Shown piece after piece: positions 6,168 through 12,043 of a stretch of DNA of 12,043 nt (the first letter of the stretch is position 1; every line of letters begins with the position of its first letter). This stretch comes from an uncultured Gemmataceae bacterium. GTDB taxonomy: Bacteria > Planctomycetota > Planctomycetia > Gemmatales > Gemmataceae. The stretch spans positions 1 through 12,043 of the forward strand of contig CAKZUU010000081.1 in the NCBI GenBank assembly GCA_937922175.1, given 5' to 3'. The notes under the pieces are model-generated. The model searched no databases. It was not told where the DNA came from and worked only from the letters and a program-made list of their open reading frames with translations. The position numbers and the translations under genes were made by a program.

Positions 6168-7418
6168 ATGGCGGAATTCACCTACGAAGCGATCTCGGCC
6201 ACGGGACAGCGCAGCACGGGCAAATTGTCGGGCAACAGTGAGCGCGAGATCGCCGCTCAGTTGGACGCTAAGGGTCTGTACCCCGTTCGAATCACCCCGA
6301 TTCACCGCACGGTGGGTCGGTTGGGCGGGGGAGTCCGAGCCCGGCACATGGCGGTTTTCTACTCTCAACTGGCGGACCTTTTGCGTTCTGGCGTGCCGCT
6401 TCTGCGCTCGTTGGACATCCTCGAACGCATGAACGCGCACCCAAACCTGCAAGCCGCGGTCCGCGATGTTCGTGCCAAGGTAGCCGAGGGGACCGGCCTG
6501 GCCCAGGCAATGGCTCAACACCCCAAAGTCTTCGATGAATTGGCCATCAGCATGGTTCGGGCCGGGCAAGAGGGCGGCTTCCTCGAAGACGTTCTCAAAC
6601 GAATCGCCGATTTCACCGAACATCAAGAGGAACTCAAAGCCAAAGTTGTCGGGGCCTTGGCCTACCCTGTTTTTCTTGCCATCATCGGTTTCATCGTCCT
6701 GAATGTTTTGATCATCGTCTTCGTGCCGCGCTTTGAACCGATCTTCGCCCGACTTCGAGAGCGAGGAGAACTGCCAGCGCTGACAACTTGGCTGATCGCG
6801 TTGAGCCATTTCATGTGGCCTTGGGGATTGCTGGGCTTCGGCGTGCTTGTCGGGGCATTCATCCTCTTCCGGACGAAGGGCATGACGCCGAGGATACGCT
6901 ATCAGTACGACCGCTTGAAACTGCGTATTCCAGCTGCGGGTAAGATTTTTCTGAATCTCGGGATTTCCCGTTTCACCCGGATTTTGGGCACCTTGCTCCA
7001 CAACGGGATCCCGATTTTACGCTCGTTGGAGATCGCCAAGGACTCGACGGGGAACCGGGTATTGACCGCCGCCATCGAGCGATCGGCGGAAAATGTCACG
7101 GCAGGGGCGAAACTGGCGGCTCCGCTGGGGGCCTGTCCCTACTTCCCACGCGACATCGTCGAAATGATCGCCATCGCTGAGGAGTCGAACAGCTTGGAGA
7201 CGGTTCTCGTCGAAATTGCCGACAGTTTAGAGAAGAGGACGGCCCGACAACTGGAACTGTTTGTCCGCTTGCTGGAGCCGGTCATGCTCCTGGTCATGGC
7301 GGCAGTGGTGCTTGTCGTCGTCGCCGGCTTGATGCTACCCATCTTCAAGATGGGCAGCACCGTCAAGCAGGTGTCCGAGGCGGTTCTCTCATCGCCTCTT
7401 CATTCGGGGGGCGTCTAA
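6168..7418 (+). CDS. gspF: Type II secretion inner-membrane platform protein GspF
   Basis: Polytopic inner-membrane protein that forms the assembly platform on which GspE rotates or pushes pseudopilin subunits. At 416 residues it has the usual length. It starts with the typical FTYEAISATGQRSTGKL segment and carries two repeated T2SSF cytoplasmic domains (about 60-160 with FYSQLADLLRSGVPLLRSL, and about 265-365 with FTRILGTLLHNGIPILRSLEIA). Hydrophobic segments lie at about 163-186, 208-234 and 371-393, giving the three membrane helices known for the family. ATG 6168 is preferred over an in-frame GTG at 6135 because the family begins at MAEFTYEA and a purine-rich GAGCGAGAA precedes it. The gap from gspE is 67 bases and to gspG 51 bases. 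The second cytoplasmic domain reads KLAAPLGACPYFPRDIVEMI, ordinary for the family. Confidence 0.95.
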   Translation: MAEFTYEAISATGQRSTGKLSGNSEREIAAQLDAKGLYPVRITPIHRTVGRLGGGVRARHMAVFYSQLADLLRSGVPLLRSLDILERMNAHPNLQAAVRDVRAKVAEGTGLAQAMAQHPKVFDELAISMVRAGQEGGFLEDVLKRIADFTEHQEELKAKVVGALAYPVFLAIIGFIVLNVLIIVFVPRFEPIFARLRERGELPALTTWLIALSHFMWPWGLLGFGVLVGAFILFRTKGMTPRIRYQYDRLKLRIPAAGKIFLNLGISRFTRILGTLLHNGIPILRSLEIAKDSTGNRVLTAAIERSAENVTAGAKLAAPLGACPYFPRDIVEMIAIAEESNSLETVLVEIADSLEKRTARQLELFVRLLEPVMLLVMAAVVLVVVAGLMLPIFKMGSTVKQVSEAVLSSPLHSGGV

Positions 7419-7469
7419 ACTGACCGACGGAGCCAGAGGAAATGTCTGCATAAGGGAGGAGTTCGTCGC

Positions 7470-7892
7470 ATGAAGATTCAAAATCAAATTCGATCTCGTG
7501 CCTTGCGTCGAGGCTTCACGCTCATGGAAGTCTTGGTCGTCGTCGCGATCCTGGTCATTCTTGCCGGGACTGCCAGCATCTTTGTTTTCCGTTACCTCGA
7601 TGACGCCAACGCGAACCGTGCTCAGGCAGATTTGCGCACGCTGACGGCCGCCTGTACGGCGTACAAGATCCGAAATGGAGATTTTCCGGAAACGTTGACG
7701 GAACTGTGGCAACCCAGTGACGGCAGCACCAAGCCCTACGTGGAGTCTGAAGCTGCATTGTACGACCCGTGGCGAAGGCCGTACCAATACGATCCGTCGG
7801 GACCCAACAACGGCGGGCGCAATCCCGACATCTGGACGACCACGCCCGATGGTCAGGTGATCGGTAATTGGGAAATGGTGCGCCAACGGTGA
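7470..7892 (+). CDS. gspG: Major pseudopilin GspG
   Basis: Main subunit of the periplasmic pseudopilus that moves substrates towards the secretin. The 140-residue precursor has a basic leader and the prepilin peptidase site RRG|FTLMEV, with cleavage after Gly15, Phe at +1 and the conserved Glu20 at +5. A 20-odd-residue hydrophobic helix follows. Next comes the GspG-type helix ADLRTLTAACTAYKIRNGDFP (about 53-73), then the C-terminal core DPWRRPYQY and a loop rich in Asn, Asp and Gly (GPNNGGRNPDIW). That loop is the place where GspG proteins bind calcium. GGAGG ten bases before ATG 7470 is a strong ribosome site, fitting the need for many copies. Maturation needs a GspO/PilD peptidase not encoded in this window. 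The layout excludes a type IVa major pilin, which would be followed by a different gene set. Confidence 0.94.
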   Translation: MKIQNQIRSRALRRGFTLMEVLVVVAILVILAGTASIFVFRYLDDANANRAQADLRTLTAACTAYKIRNGDFPETLTELWQPSDGSTKPYVESEAALYDPWRRPYQYDPSGPNNGGRNPDIWTTTPDGQVIGNWEMVRQR

Positions 7893-7901
7893 GATGCACG
7901 C

Positions 7902-7906
7902 GGGAG
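7902..7906 (+). promoter_or_regulatory. Ribosome binding site that sets the gspH start
   Basis: GGGAG lies eight bases before ATG 7915. The earlier in-frame ATG at 7894, one base after the gspG stop, has no comparable site. The shorter start gives a six-residue leader MAGRRG, normal for prepilin peptidase substrates. Confidence 0.5.
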
Positions 7907-7914
7907 TTGGTCCG

Positions 7915-8451
7915 ATGGCGGGTCGTCGTGGCGTCACCTTGCTCGAATTGATGCTCGTGCTGGCCATCGTTGCCATGCTCGCTGCGATTGCCTACCCGTC
8001 AATCGAAACAATGTACGGCGATTTGAGGGTGCAAGCGGCGGCCGATCAACTACGGGGCCGATTCGCACTGGCTCGGTCACGTGCCATTGAAGAGGGTCGT
8101 CGATACCGTTTTGAGATCCAGTCCAACTCGGGTGGTTATCGGATTTTGCCCGATAATTCTGAATTCTGGAGCGATGGCAGTGGCGTCGCGGGCGACGAGG
8201 TAGGTGACGCATCACCTTTACAACTCGAAGACGCTCTGCCTGACGACATCGTTGTTCAGGTCGTGGATGACCGTGGGATGGGCACCTCCGACGGTTGGAC
8301 GCGCCTCGTGGTCTTTCTTCCCGATGGTTCGTGCAGCGACGATCGTGTGATTCGGCTCGAGCGCCCGGGAAACCGACCCGTCGAGATCCGCATCCGCAGC
8401 TTGACGGGCGCGATCAGCACACACGTTTTGTTGATGGGGGCCAATCGATGA
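7915..8451 (+). CDS. gspH: Minor pseudopilin GspH (GspH/FimT family)
   Basis: Minor pseudopilin of the type II secretion pseudopilus, joining the GspI-J-K tip to the GspG shaft. The 178-residue precursor has the cleavage site GRRG|VTLLELMLVLAIVAML, with Val instead of the commoner Phe at +1 and Glu11 at +5. Phe-to-Val at +1 is tolerated in this family. The segment DQLRGRFALARSRAIEEGRRYRFEI is the characteristic GspH/FimT region (helix with ARSRAI, followed by a beta strand). The rest is beta-rich, including DDIVVQVVD, TRLVVFLPDGS and the end GAISTHVLLM. An alternative start at 7894 would give a 13-residue leader; ATG 7915 has the better ribosome site. Its stop overlaps the gspI ATG by four bases (ATGA), which implies translational coupling. 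Confidence 0.9.
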   Translation: MAGRRGVTLLELMLVLAIVAMLAAIAYPSIETMYGDLRVQAAADQLRGRFALARSRAIEEGRRYRFEIQSNSGGYRILPDNSEFWSDGSGVAGDEVGDASPLQLEDALPDDIVVQVVDDRGMGTSDGWTRLVVFLPDGSCSDDRVIRLERPGNRPVEIRIRSLTGAISTHVLLMGANR

Positions 8452-8885
8452 GGCACTTGGCCGCCGCTCGGTCGGGCTTTTCGCTGCTTGAGGTCGTGCT
8501 GGCCTCGGCGATCTTCCTCGTGGCGCTCGTCGGACTGACGCAGTTGTTGTCCGTTTCGTCGCGCCAAGCCATCGAGAGTCAGCGGATGAACCGAGCGGCT
8601 CAACTCTTGCAAAGCAAATTGAGTGAGGTCGCTGCGGGGGTCGAGCCTCTGATTTCGACCAGCGAGGCAGCGTTCGAGGACGAGCCGGATTGGGTCTGGT
8701 CCATGACGGTGGAGCCAGAATCCGAGCCGAGCCTGTATCGGGTGAAAGTCACGGTGACATTTTCCCCGGAACCCTCGTCGTCCTGGAGTGCCACGCAACT
8801 CGTCCTTGATCCCGCTCAGCGCGGGGGGATCGAATCTCCTTCGTCGGGGTCGTCGTCAACGACATCGTCTCAAGGAGGACCCTGA
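8448..8885 (+). CDS. gspI: Minor pseudopilin GspI
   Basis: Minor pseudopilin that nucleates the tip complex with GspJ and GspK. The 145-residue precursor carries ARSG|FSLLEVVLASAIFLVALVGL, with cleavage after Gly10 and Glu15 at +5. The SSRQAIESQRMNRAAQLLQSKLSEV helix follows, whose AAQLLQSKLSE part matches the GspI pattern (usually A..LA..KL.E). A short beta domain (about 84-121: WSMTVEPE, YRVKVTVTF) completes it. The frame is open upstream to 8295 inside gspH, but the ATG at 8448 in the ATGA overlap and the leader length fix the start. Unusual is a C-terminal tail (about 126-145) of Gly, Ser and Thr with no predicted fold. gspJ starts two bases after its stop, with AAGGAGG inside the end of gspI. 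Confidence 0.88.
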   Translation: MRHLAAARSGFSLLEVVLASAIFLVALVGLTQLLSVSSRQAIESQRMNRAAQLLQSKLSEVAAGVEPLISTSEAAFEDEPDWVWSMTVEPESEPSLYRVKVTVTFSPEPSSSWSATQLVLDPAQRGGIESPSSGSSSTTSSQGGP

Positions 8886-8887
8886 CC

Positions 8888-9763
8888 ATGAGGCGGATTG
8901 GCCAAAGTCGTCGGGGTTTTACCCTCTTGGAGGTGATGCTGGCGTCGATCATCGCCGTCATCATGATGGCGGCACTGTATGTCGCGATTGAGGTGCAGTT
9001 ACGGGAGATGGAAGAGGGACGAGCTGCCGTCGAACAGAGCACTTTAACTCGAGCGTTGTGCAGCCGGATCCGCATGGATCTGATGCCCAGCTTGGCTCCG
9101 GCGGCACCGACGATTTCAAATAGCGCTGGGGCGGTCTCCGGCGCGACCCCGGGGGGATCCACGAGCGGTGGTCAAATGAGTAGTGGTCAGAGCGGCGGCC
9201 CAGGCTCGCCTTCCGGCGGATCGAGCAGTTCGCCGACGAGCGGTACGGAGAGCCCCGAAGGCGTCATCGAAGAGGCCCCCCCCGTCAAGTTCAGTGTGGG
9301 TGTTCGCGGCGATTCGACTCGCATCGCCGTCTTCGTGACCCGTTTGGAGGGGCAAGTGATTTCTCCTCCAGACGATGGCACTGTCACCCCGTCGCCGTTG
9401 AGCGATGTCAGGCGGATCACTTATTTCCTGGTTCCGGACCGCGGCTTGGCGCGGCAAGAAGTGCGCCTGGTGACTTCCGATGCTGTCGATTCGGATCCCT
9501 ACGAAGTCGATGAGTTAACGACCATCATTGCGGAAGAAGTGGTGGATTTCCAGTTGGCGTATTTCGATGGTTCGAGCTGGCAAACCAGTTGGGAGGGTTC
9601 AGAGACATCCGCCGACGGATCGACGCCGAAAGGTCCGCCTCGCGCCATCGAGATTTTGCTGAGTTTGCGGGAAGCGTCGGGCCGGATCCGTGACGTCCGG
9701 CACGTGATTGCATTGCCGGCCGCGGCGGGGGACGCCTCATCGGATGGAGATGCCCAGCCTTGA
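8888..9763 (+). CDS. gspJ: Minor pseudopilin GspJ with an internal Gly/Ser-rich linker
   Basis: Minor pseudopilin of the GspI-J-K tip. The precursor has 291 residues, clearly longer than the roughly 200 typical of proteobacterial GspJ. The leader and cleavage site are QSRRG|FTLLEVMLASIIAVIMM (cleavage after Gly10, Glu15 at +5), followed by the amphipathic helix to about residue 70. Residues about 76-124 are a low-complexity Gly/Ser/Pro/Thr linker, absent from textbook GspJ. A globular beta domain follows (VKFSVGVRGDSTRIAVFV, RRITYFLVPDRGLARQEVRLV, IIAEEVVDFQLAYFDGSSW, PRAIEILLSL), recognisable as GspJ from the DF.L.YFDG..W segment and the PRAIEI strand. ATG 8888 follows a strong AAGGAGG nine bases upstream. 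A run of eight C lies at 9276-9283 within the coding sequence. The C terminus is Gly/Asp-rich. Confidence 0.88.
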   Translation: MRRIGQSRRGFTLLEVMLASIIAVIMMAALYVAIEVQLREMEEGRAAVEQSTLTRALCSRIRMDLMPSLAPAAPTISNSAGAVSGATPGGSTSGGQMSSGQSGGPGSPSGGSSSSPTSGTESPEGVIEEAPPVKFSVGVRGDSTRIAVFVTRLEGQVISPPDDGTVTPSPLSDVRRITYFLVPDRGLARQEVRLVTSDAVDSDPYEVDELTTIIAEEVVDFQLAYFDGSSWQTSWEGSETSADGSTPKGPPRAIEILLSLREASGRIRDVRHVIALPAAAGDASSDGDAQP

Positions 9764-9778
9764 GGGGACATCGAACGC

Positions 9779-11293
9779 ATGCGTGTTGATCGACGAGATC
9801 GCCGATTTTCTGTGGACTCACGTCGCGGCATGGTCCTGTATGCCGTGCTCCTGGTCGTTGTGTTGTTGAGCCTGGCGGCTTACCAGTACTCAGAGTTGAT
9901 GTCGCAGGAGCAGACGGCGGCGGACAGCGCGTTGCGGCAGGTACGAGCGAAAGCCTGCGCCAACTCCGGGATTCATGCCGTCGCGGCTCTGTTGGCGAAT
10001 TCAGAGGTAACACCGGATGAGTTATACGATAACGAATCGCGGTTCCACCAGGTTCCGGTCGGCGAAGACGGCCAATACAGCATCGTCGCTCCGTTTGCCC
10101 GCGGGGAGCGTTTGTCCACACGCGATTATCGTTTTGGACTCACCGACGAAGCGTCGAAAATTAATTTGAACGCCCTCCTGCGATTGGATACGAGCGGTCA
10201 GATCGCCTATCAGATGCTCATGAAACTTCCCAACATGACCGAGGAAGTCGCCGATGCGATCATCGATTGGATTGATCCAGATGACAACCCTCGGCCGTTC
10301 GGGGCGGAGAGCCAGTCATACCTGGGGGGGACGCCGTCGTATCGGTGCAAGAACGGCCCATTGGACAGCGTCGAGGAGCTTCTTCTTGTCCGTGGGGTGA
10401 CGCCCGAGTTGCTGTTCGGAACCGACCGGAATCGAAATGGAATCGAGGATTCGGGCGAGGACGATGGCAACGGCTGGGAGCCGGGCTGGGCCGCGTACCT
10501 GACGATCTACTCGCGCGAGATAAACGTCGATTCGCAAGGTGAACCGCGGATCAATCTGAACGATACGGACATCGCGCGTCTGGCGGATCAGTTGCGACAG
10601 GCTCTGGACGAGGAATTGGCCCACTTCATCATCCTGTACCGCACGCAGTCGACCGATGCGCCAACGGGAAACCGGCCGGTAACCGATGCCTCTGCCGAGG
10701 AAGTCAGCGCGAAGGTCAACGAGGTGCTTGCGAGCGGCCGAAGCCAACCCCGGCGAATCGGTTCCCGATTTGATTTGATCGAAGCGGAAGTGTATTGGAC
10801 CGTGACGGTCGAGGGCAGGTCGCGCACACTCCGCTGTCGGAGCCCGATGGTCGACCGGGGACGTTTGGAGACGCTTTTACCGATTTTATTGGACAAAACG
10901 ACGACGCAGCGTGAGACGGAGTTGCCGGCACGGATCAACGTTTTGACGGCCCCGGAAGAGGTCTTAGCCTGCCTTCCAGGCATGACGGATGCCGACGTTC
11001 GGAGCATCGTGGAACTTCGTCCGGCCCTTGGATCGGGAGAGGCATCGAACAGCCGATTCCAAACGACCGCGTGGCTGTTGCTCGATGCCAGTCTGACGAT
11101 TGAGAAAATGAAGAGGCTGGAGCGATACATCACAACGAGAGCGCAGGTCTACCGGGTCCAGTCGTTGGGTTACCTGGGAGACCGAGGGCCGACGGCGCGA
11201 GTGGAGGCCGTGATCGATCGGAACCATGGTCGTCCCAGGATTGTCATGTGGCGTGATTTGGGGGACCTGGGACGCGGGTACAATTTGCGATAG
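9779..11293 (+). CDS. gspK: Minor pseudopilin GspK, long form
   Basis: Large minor pseudopilin that caps the pseudopilus tip. At 504 residues it is much longer than the roughly 330 of proteobacterial GspK. The leader ends DSRRG|MVLYAVLLVVVLL (cleavage after Gly17). Glu at +5 is missing, as is usual for GspK only, which supports the name. Helix-hairpin-helix-like segments occur after each of three similar motifs: KINLN (127-131), RINLN (257-261) and RINVL (385-389). The first and third are followed by LP-N/G-MT and an acidic/hydrophobic helix (MTEEVADAIIDWIDPDD; MTDADVRSIVELRPAL). DRNRNGIEDSGE (216-227) looks like a calcium-binding loop. GAGGGG over the gspJ stop serves as ribosome site for ATG 9779. 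The 15-base gap from gspJ and 36-base gap to the next gene keep it in the operon. The C terminus contains the strand QSLGYLGDRGPTARVEAVID, as in T2SSK proteins. Confidence 0.9.
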   Translation: MRVDRRDRRFSVDSRRGMVLYAVLLVVVLLSLAAYQYSELMSQEQTAADSALRQVRAKACANSGIHAVAALLANSEVTPDELYDNESRFHQVPVGEDGQYSIVAPFARGERLSTRDYRFGLTDEASKINLNALLRLDTSGQIAYQMLMKLPNMTEEVADAIIDWIDPDDNPRPFGAESQSYLGGTPSYRCKNGPLDSVEELLLVRGVTPELLFGTDRNRNGIEDSGEDDGNGWEPGWAAYLTIYSREINVDSQGEPRINLNDTDIARLADQLRQALDEELAHFIILYRTQSTDAPTGNRPVTDASAEEVSAKVNEVLASGRSQPRRIGSRFDLIEAEVYWTVTVEGRSRTLRCRSPMVDRGRLETLLPILLDKTTTQRETELPARINVLTAPEEVLACLPGMTDADVRSIVELRPALGSGEASNSRFQTTAWLLLDASLTIEKMKRLERYITTRAQVYRVQSLGYLGDRGPTARVEAVIDRNHGRPRIVMWRDLGDLGRGYNLR

Positions 11294-11329
11294 GTAGCTC
11301 CGGCGGGCCGCCAGGAGAGAGCGGCCTTG

Positions 11330-12043
11330 ATGGGGCAGAAAGCGAGAGGGCCCTTGGCAAGATTTTTGGCGATCGATGCCGACTCGGCTGTCGTTTACGT
11401 GTTGGCCGGTCAGGTGAAAGGGCGAGAGGTGCGGCTGGAACGGTGGTTCCAGTTCGAAGGGGGAAGTTCCGTTACCCTGAACAGCGCTCCTGACATCGGT
11501 CGCGCCTTGCGGGAGCGGTTGAAGCAAGAAAAAATTACGCCGGCACCTCTCTTGGCGATTCTGGGCCGCGACCGCGTCGTGGTCAAGGAGCTTCGCATTC
11601 CCCGCGTTGCAGAAAACGAAGAGCCCCCGTTAGTCCGCTTTCAAGCGCTCAAGGAGCTTGCGGAGAATGCCGACGAGGTGCTGTTGGACTATGTTCCGAT
11701 GGGGCCAGTCGGCGCAGAAGGACGCAGGGTTCAGGTCTTCTCGGCGCGGCGGGACTTGGTCAACGCCTATCGGCGGCTGGCAGAGTCGGCCAATTTGAAA
11801 TTGTCGGCGGTTACTCCGCGGCCGTTCGCGTTGCTTGCCGGGTGTGGGCTCGCGATCCGAAACCGAGTGGTTCCGCCCCCTGAGACGGAGGACGCGGCGT
11901 TCGCGTTGTTGGCGCGGACAGAGAGGTGGGGCGAATTTCTAATCGTCCGGCAGGGAACCATCGTGTTGAGCCGCTCACTGGCTCGGCCTTCCCTCTCCAC
12001 CGACACGACGTTGATCGGTGAAATCCGACGGAATCTCGTCGTT
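11330..12043 (+). CDS. gspL: GspL/PilM-like actin-fold assembly protein, 5' part
   Basis: The open frame from ATG 11330 runs 238 codons to the window end without a stop, so the gene is cut. AGGAGAG about 10 bases upstream supports the start. The translation begins with a short basic leader, then RFLAIDADSAVVYVLAG, the first actin-like phosphate loop of PilM/GspL proteins. ILGRDRVVVKELRIPRV, LLDYVPMG, VFSARRDLVNAYRRLAESA and a final IGEIRRNLVV follow, the last resembling the E-R/L-R-R segment of PilM. In the T2SS, GspL binds the GspE N-terminal domain in the cytoplasm and spans the inner membrane. Any membrane helix and periplasmic ferredoxin-like domain would lie beyond the window. By operon position it is GspL; by sequence feel it is as close to PilM of type IV pili, so the symbol is tentative. 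Confidence 0.72.
   Translation, partial: MGQKARGPLARFLAIDADSAVVYVLAGQVKGREVRLERWFQFEGGSSVTLNSAPDIGRALRERLKQEKITPAPLLAILGRDRVVVKELRIPRVAENEEPPLVRFQALKELAENADEVLLDYVPMGPVGAEGRRVQVFSARRDLVNAYRRLAESANLKLSAVTPRPFALLAGCGLAIRNRVVPPPETEDAAFALLARTERWGEFLIVRQGTIVLSRSLARPSLSTDTTLIGEIRRNLVV

Noticed and set aside
6048..7001. 317-codon open frame on the minus strand antisense to gspE/gspF
   Set aside because: It lies opposite strongly conserved gspF coding sequence, has a composition full of Gln, Arg, Glu and Pro typical of antisense frames in GC-rich genes, and shows no domain.
1..12043. CRISPR arrays, tRNA or rRNA genes, insertion sequences
   Set aside because: No regularly spaced repeats, no cloverleaf-like segments in the few short gaps, and no transposase motifs or flanking repeats were seen.

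Overview
The window carries 14 protein-coding genes and almost no free space; no gap between genes exceeds about 150 bases. GC content is high by eye (around 60%) and leucine is often coded by TTG. The mix of genes fits a Gram-negative, didermic bacterium: a type II secretion operon with a PilM-like L protein and an unusually long GspK, a secreted small class II-type cytochrome c, and QueG. My best guess is the phylum Planctomycetota (Pirellulales-like). That is inference from gene content; no rRNA or other taxonomic marker is present.

Layout. Left block (1-1370, plus strand): the 3' part of a class I DAHP synthase gene (aroF, entry to the shikimate pathway), followed after 18 bases by triosephosphate isomerase (tpiA). 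Middle block (1415-2930, minus strand): a small secreted monohaem cytochrome c, then a split thiamine-diphosphate (ThDP) decarboxylase. The decarboxylase subunits (alpha with the Pyr domain, beta with the PP domain) resemble sulfopyruvate/phosphonopyruvate decarboxylases, but their substrate cannot be told from here. A 148-base divergent intergenic region (2931-3078) separates this block from queG (epoxyqueuosine reductase, plus strand). It holds a perfect 7-bp inverted repeat and a promoter placed so close to the queG ATG that the mRNA is probably leaderless.

Right block (4394-12043, plus strand): a tightly packed type II secretion (T2SS) operon in the order gspE, F, G, H, I, J, K, L. It encodes the cytoplasmic ATPase, the inner-membrane platform protein, the major pseudopilin G, the minor pseudopilins H, I, J and K, and the start of an actin-fold GspL/PilM-like protein cut by the window end. 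Secretin (gspD), gspC/gspM and the prepilin peptidase are not in the window; some probably lie downstream. GspE would power assembly of a GspG pseudopilus on the GspF platform, initiated by the I-J-K tip, to push folded proteins through an outer-membrane secretin.

The T2SS is a known machine, and I see no wholly new system. The least ordinary points are the long GspK with three repeated modules and a calcium-loop-like motif, the Gly/Ser linker inside GspJ, the probable leaderless queG, and the orphan ThDP decarboxylase next to a cytochrome.
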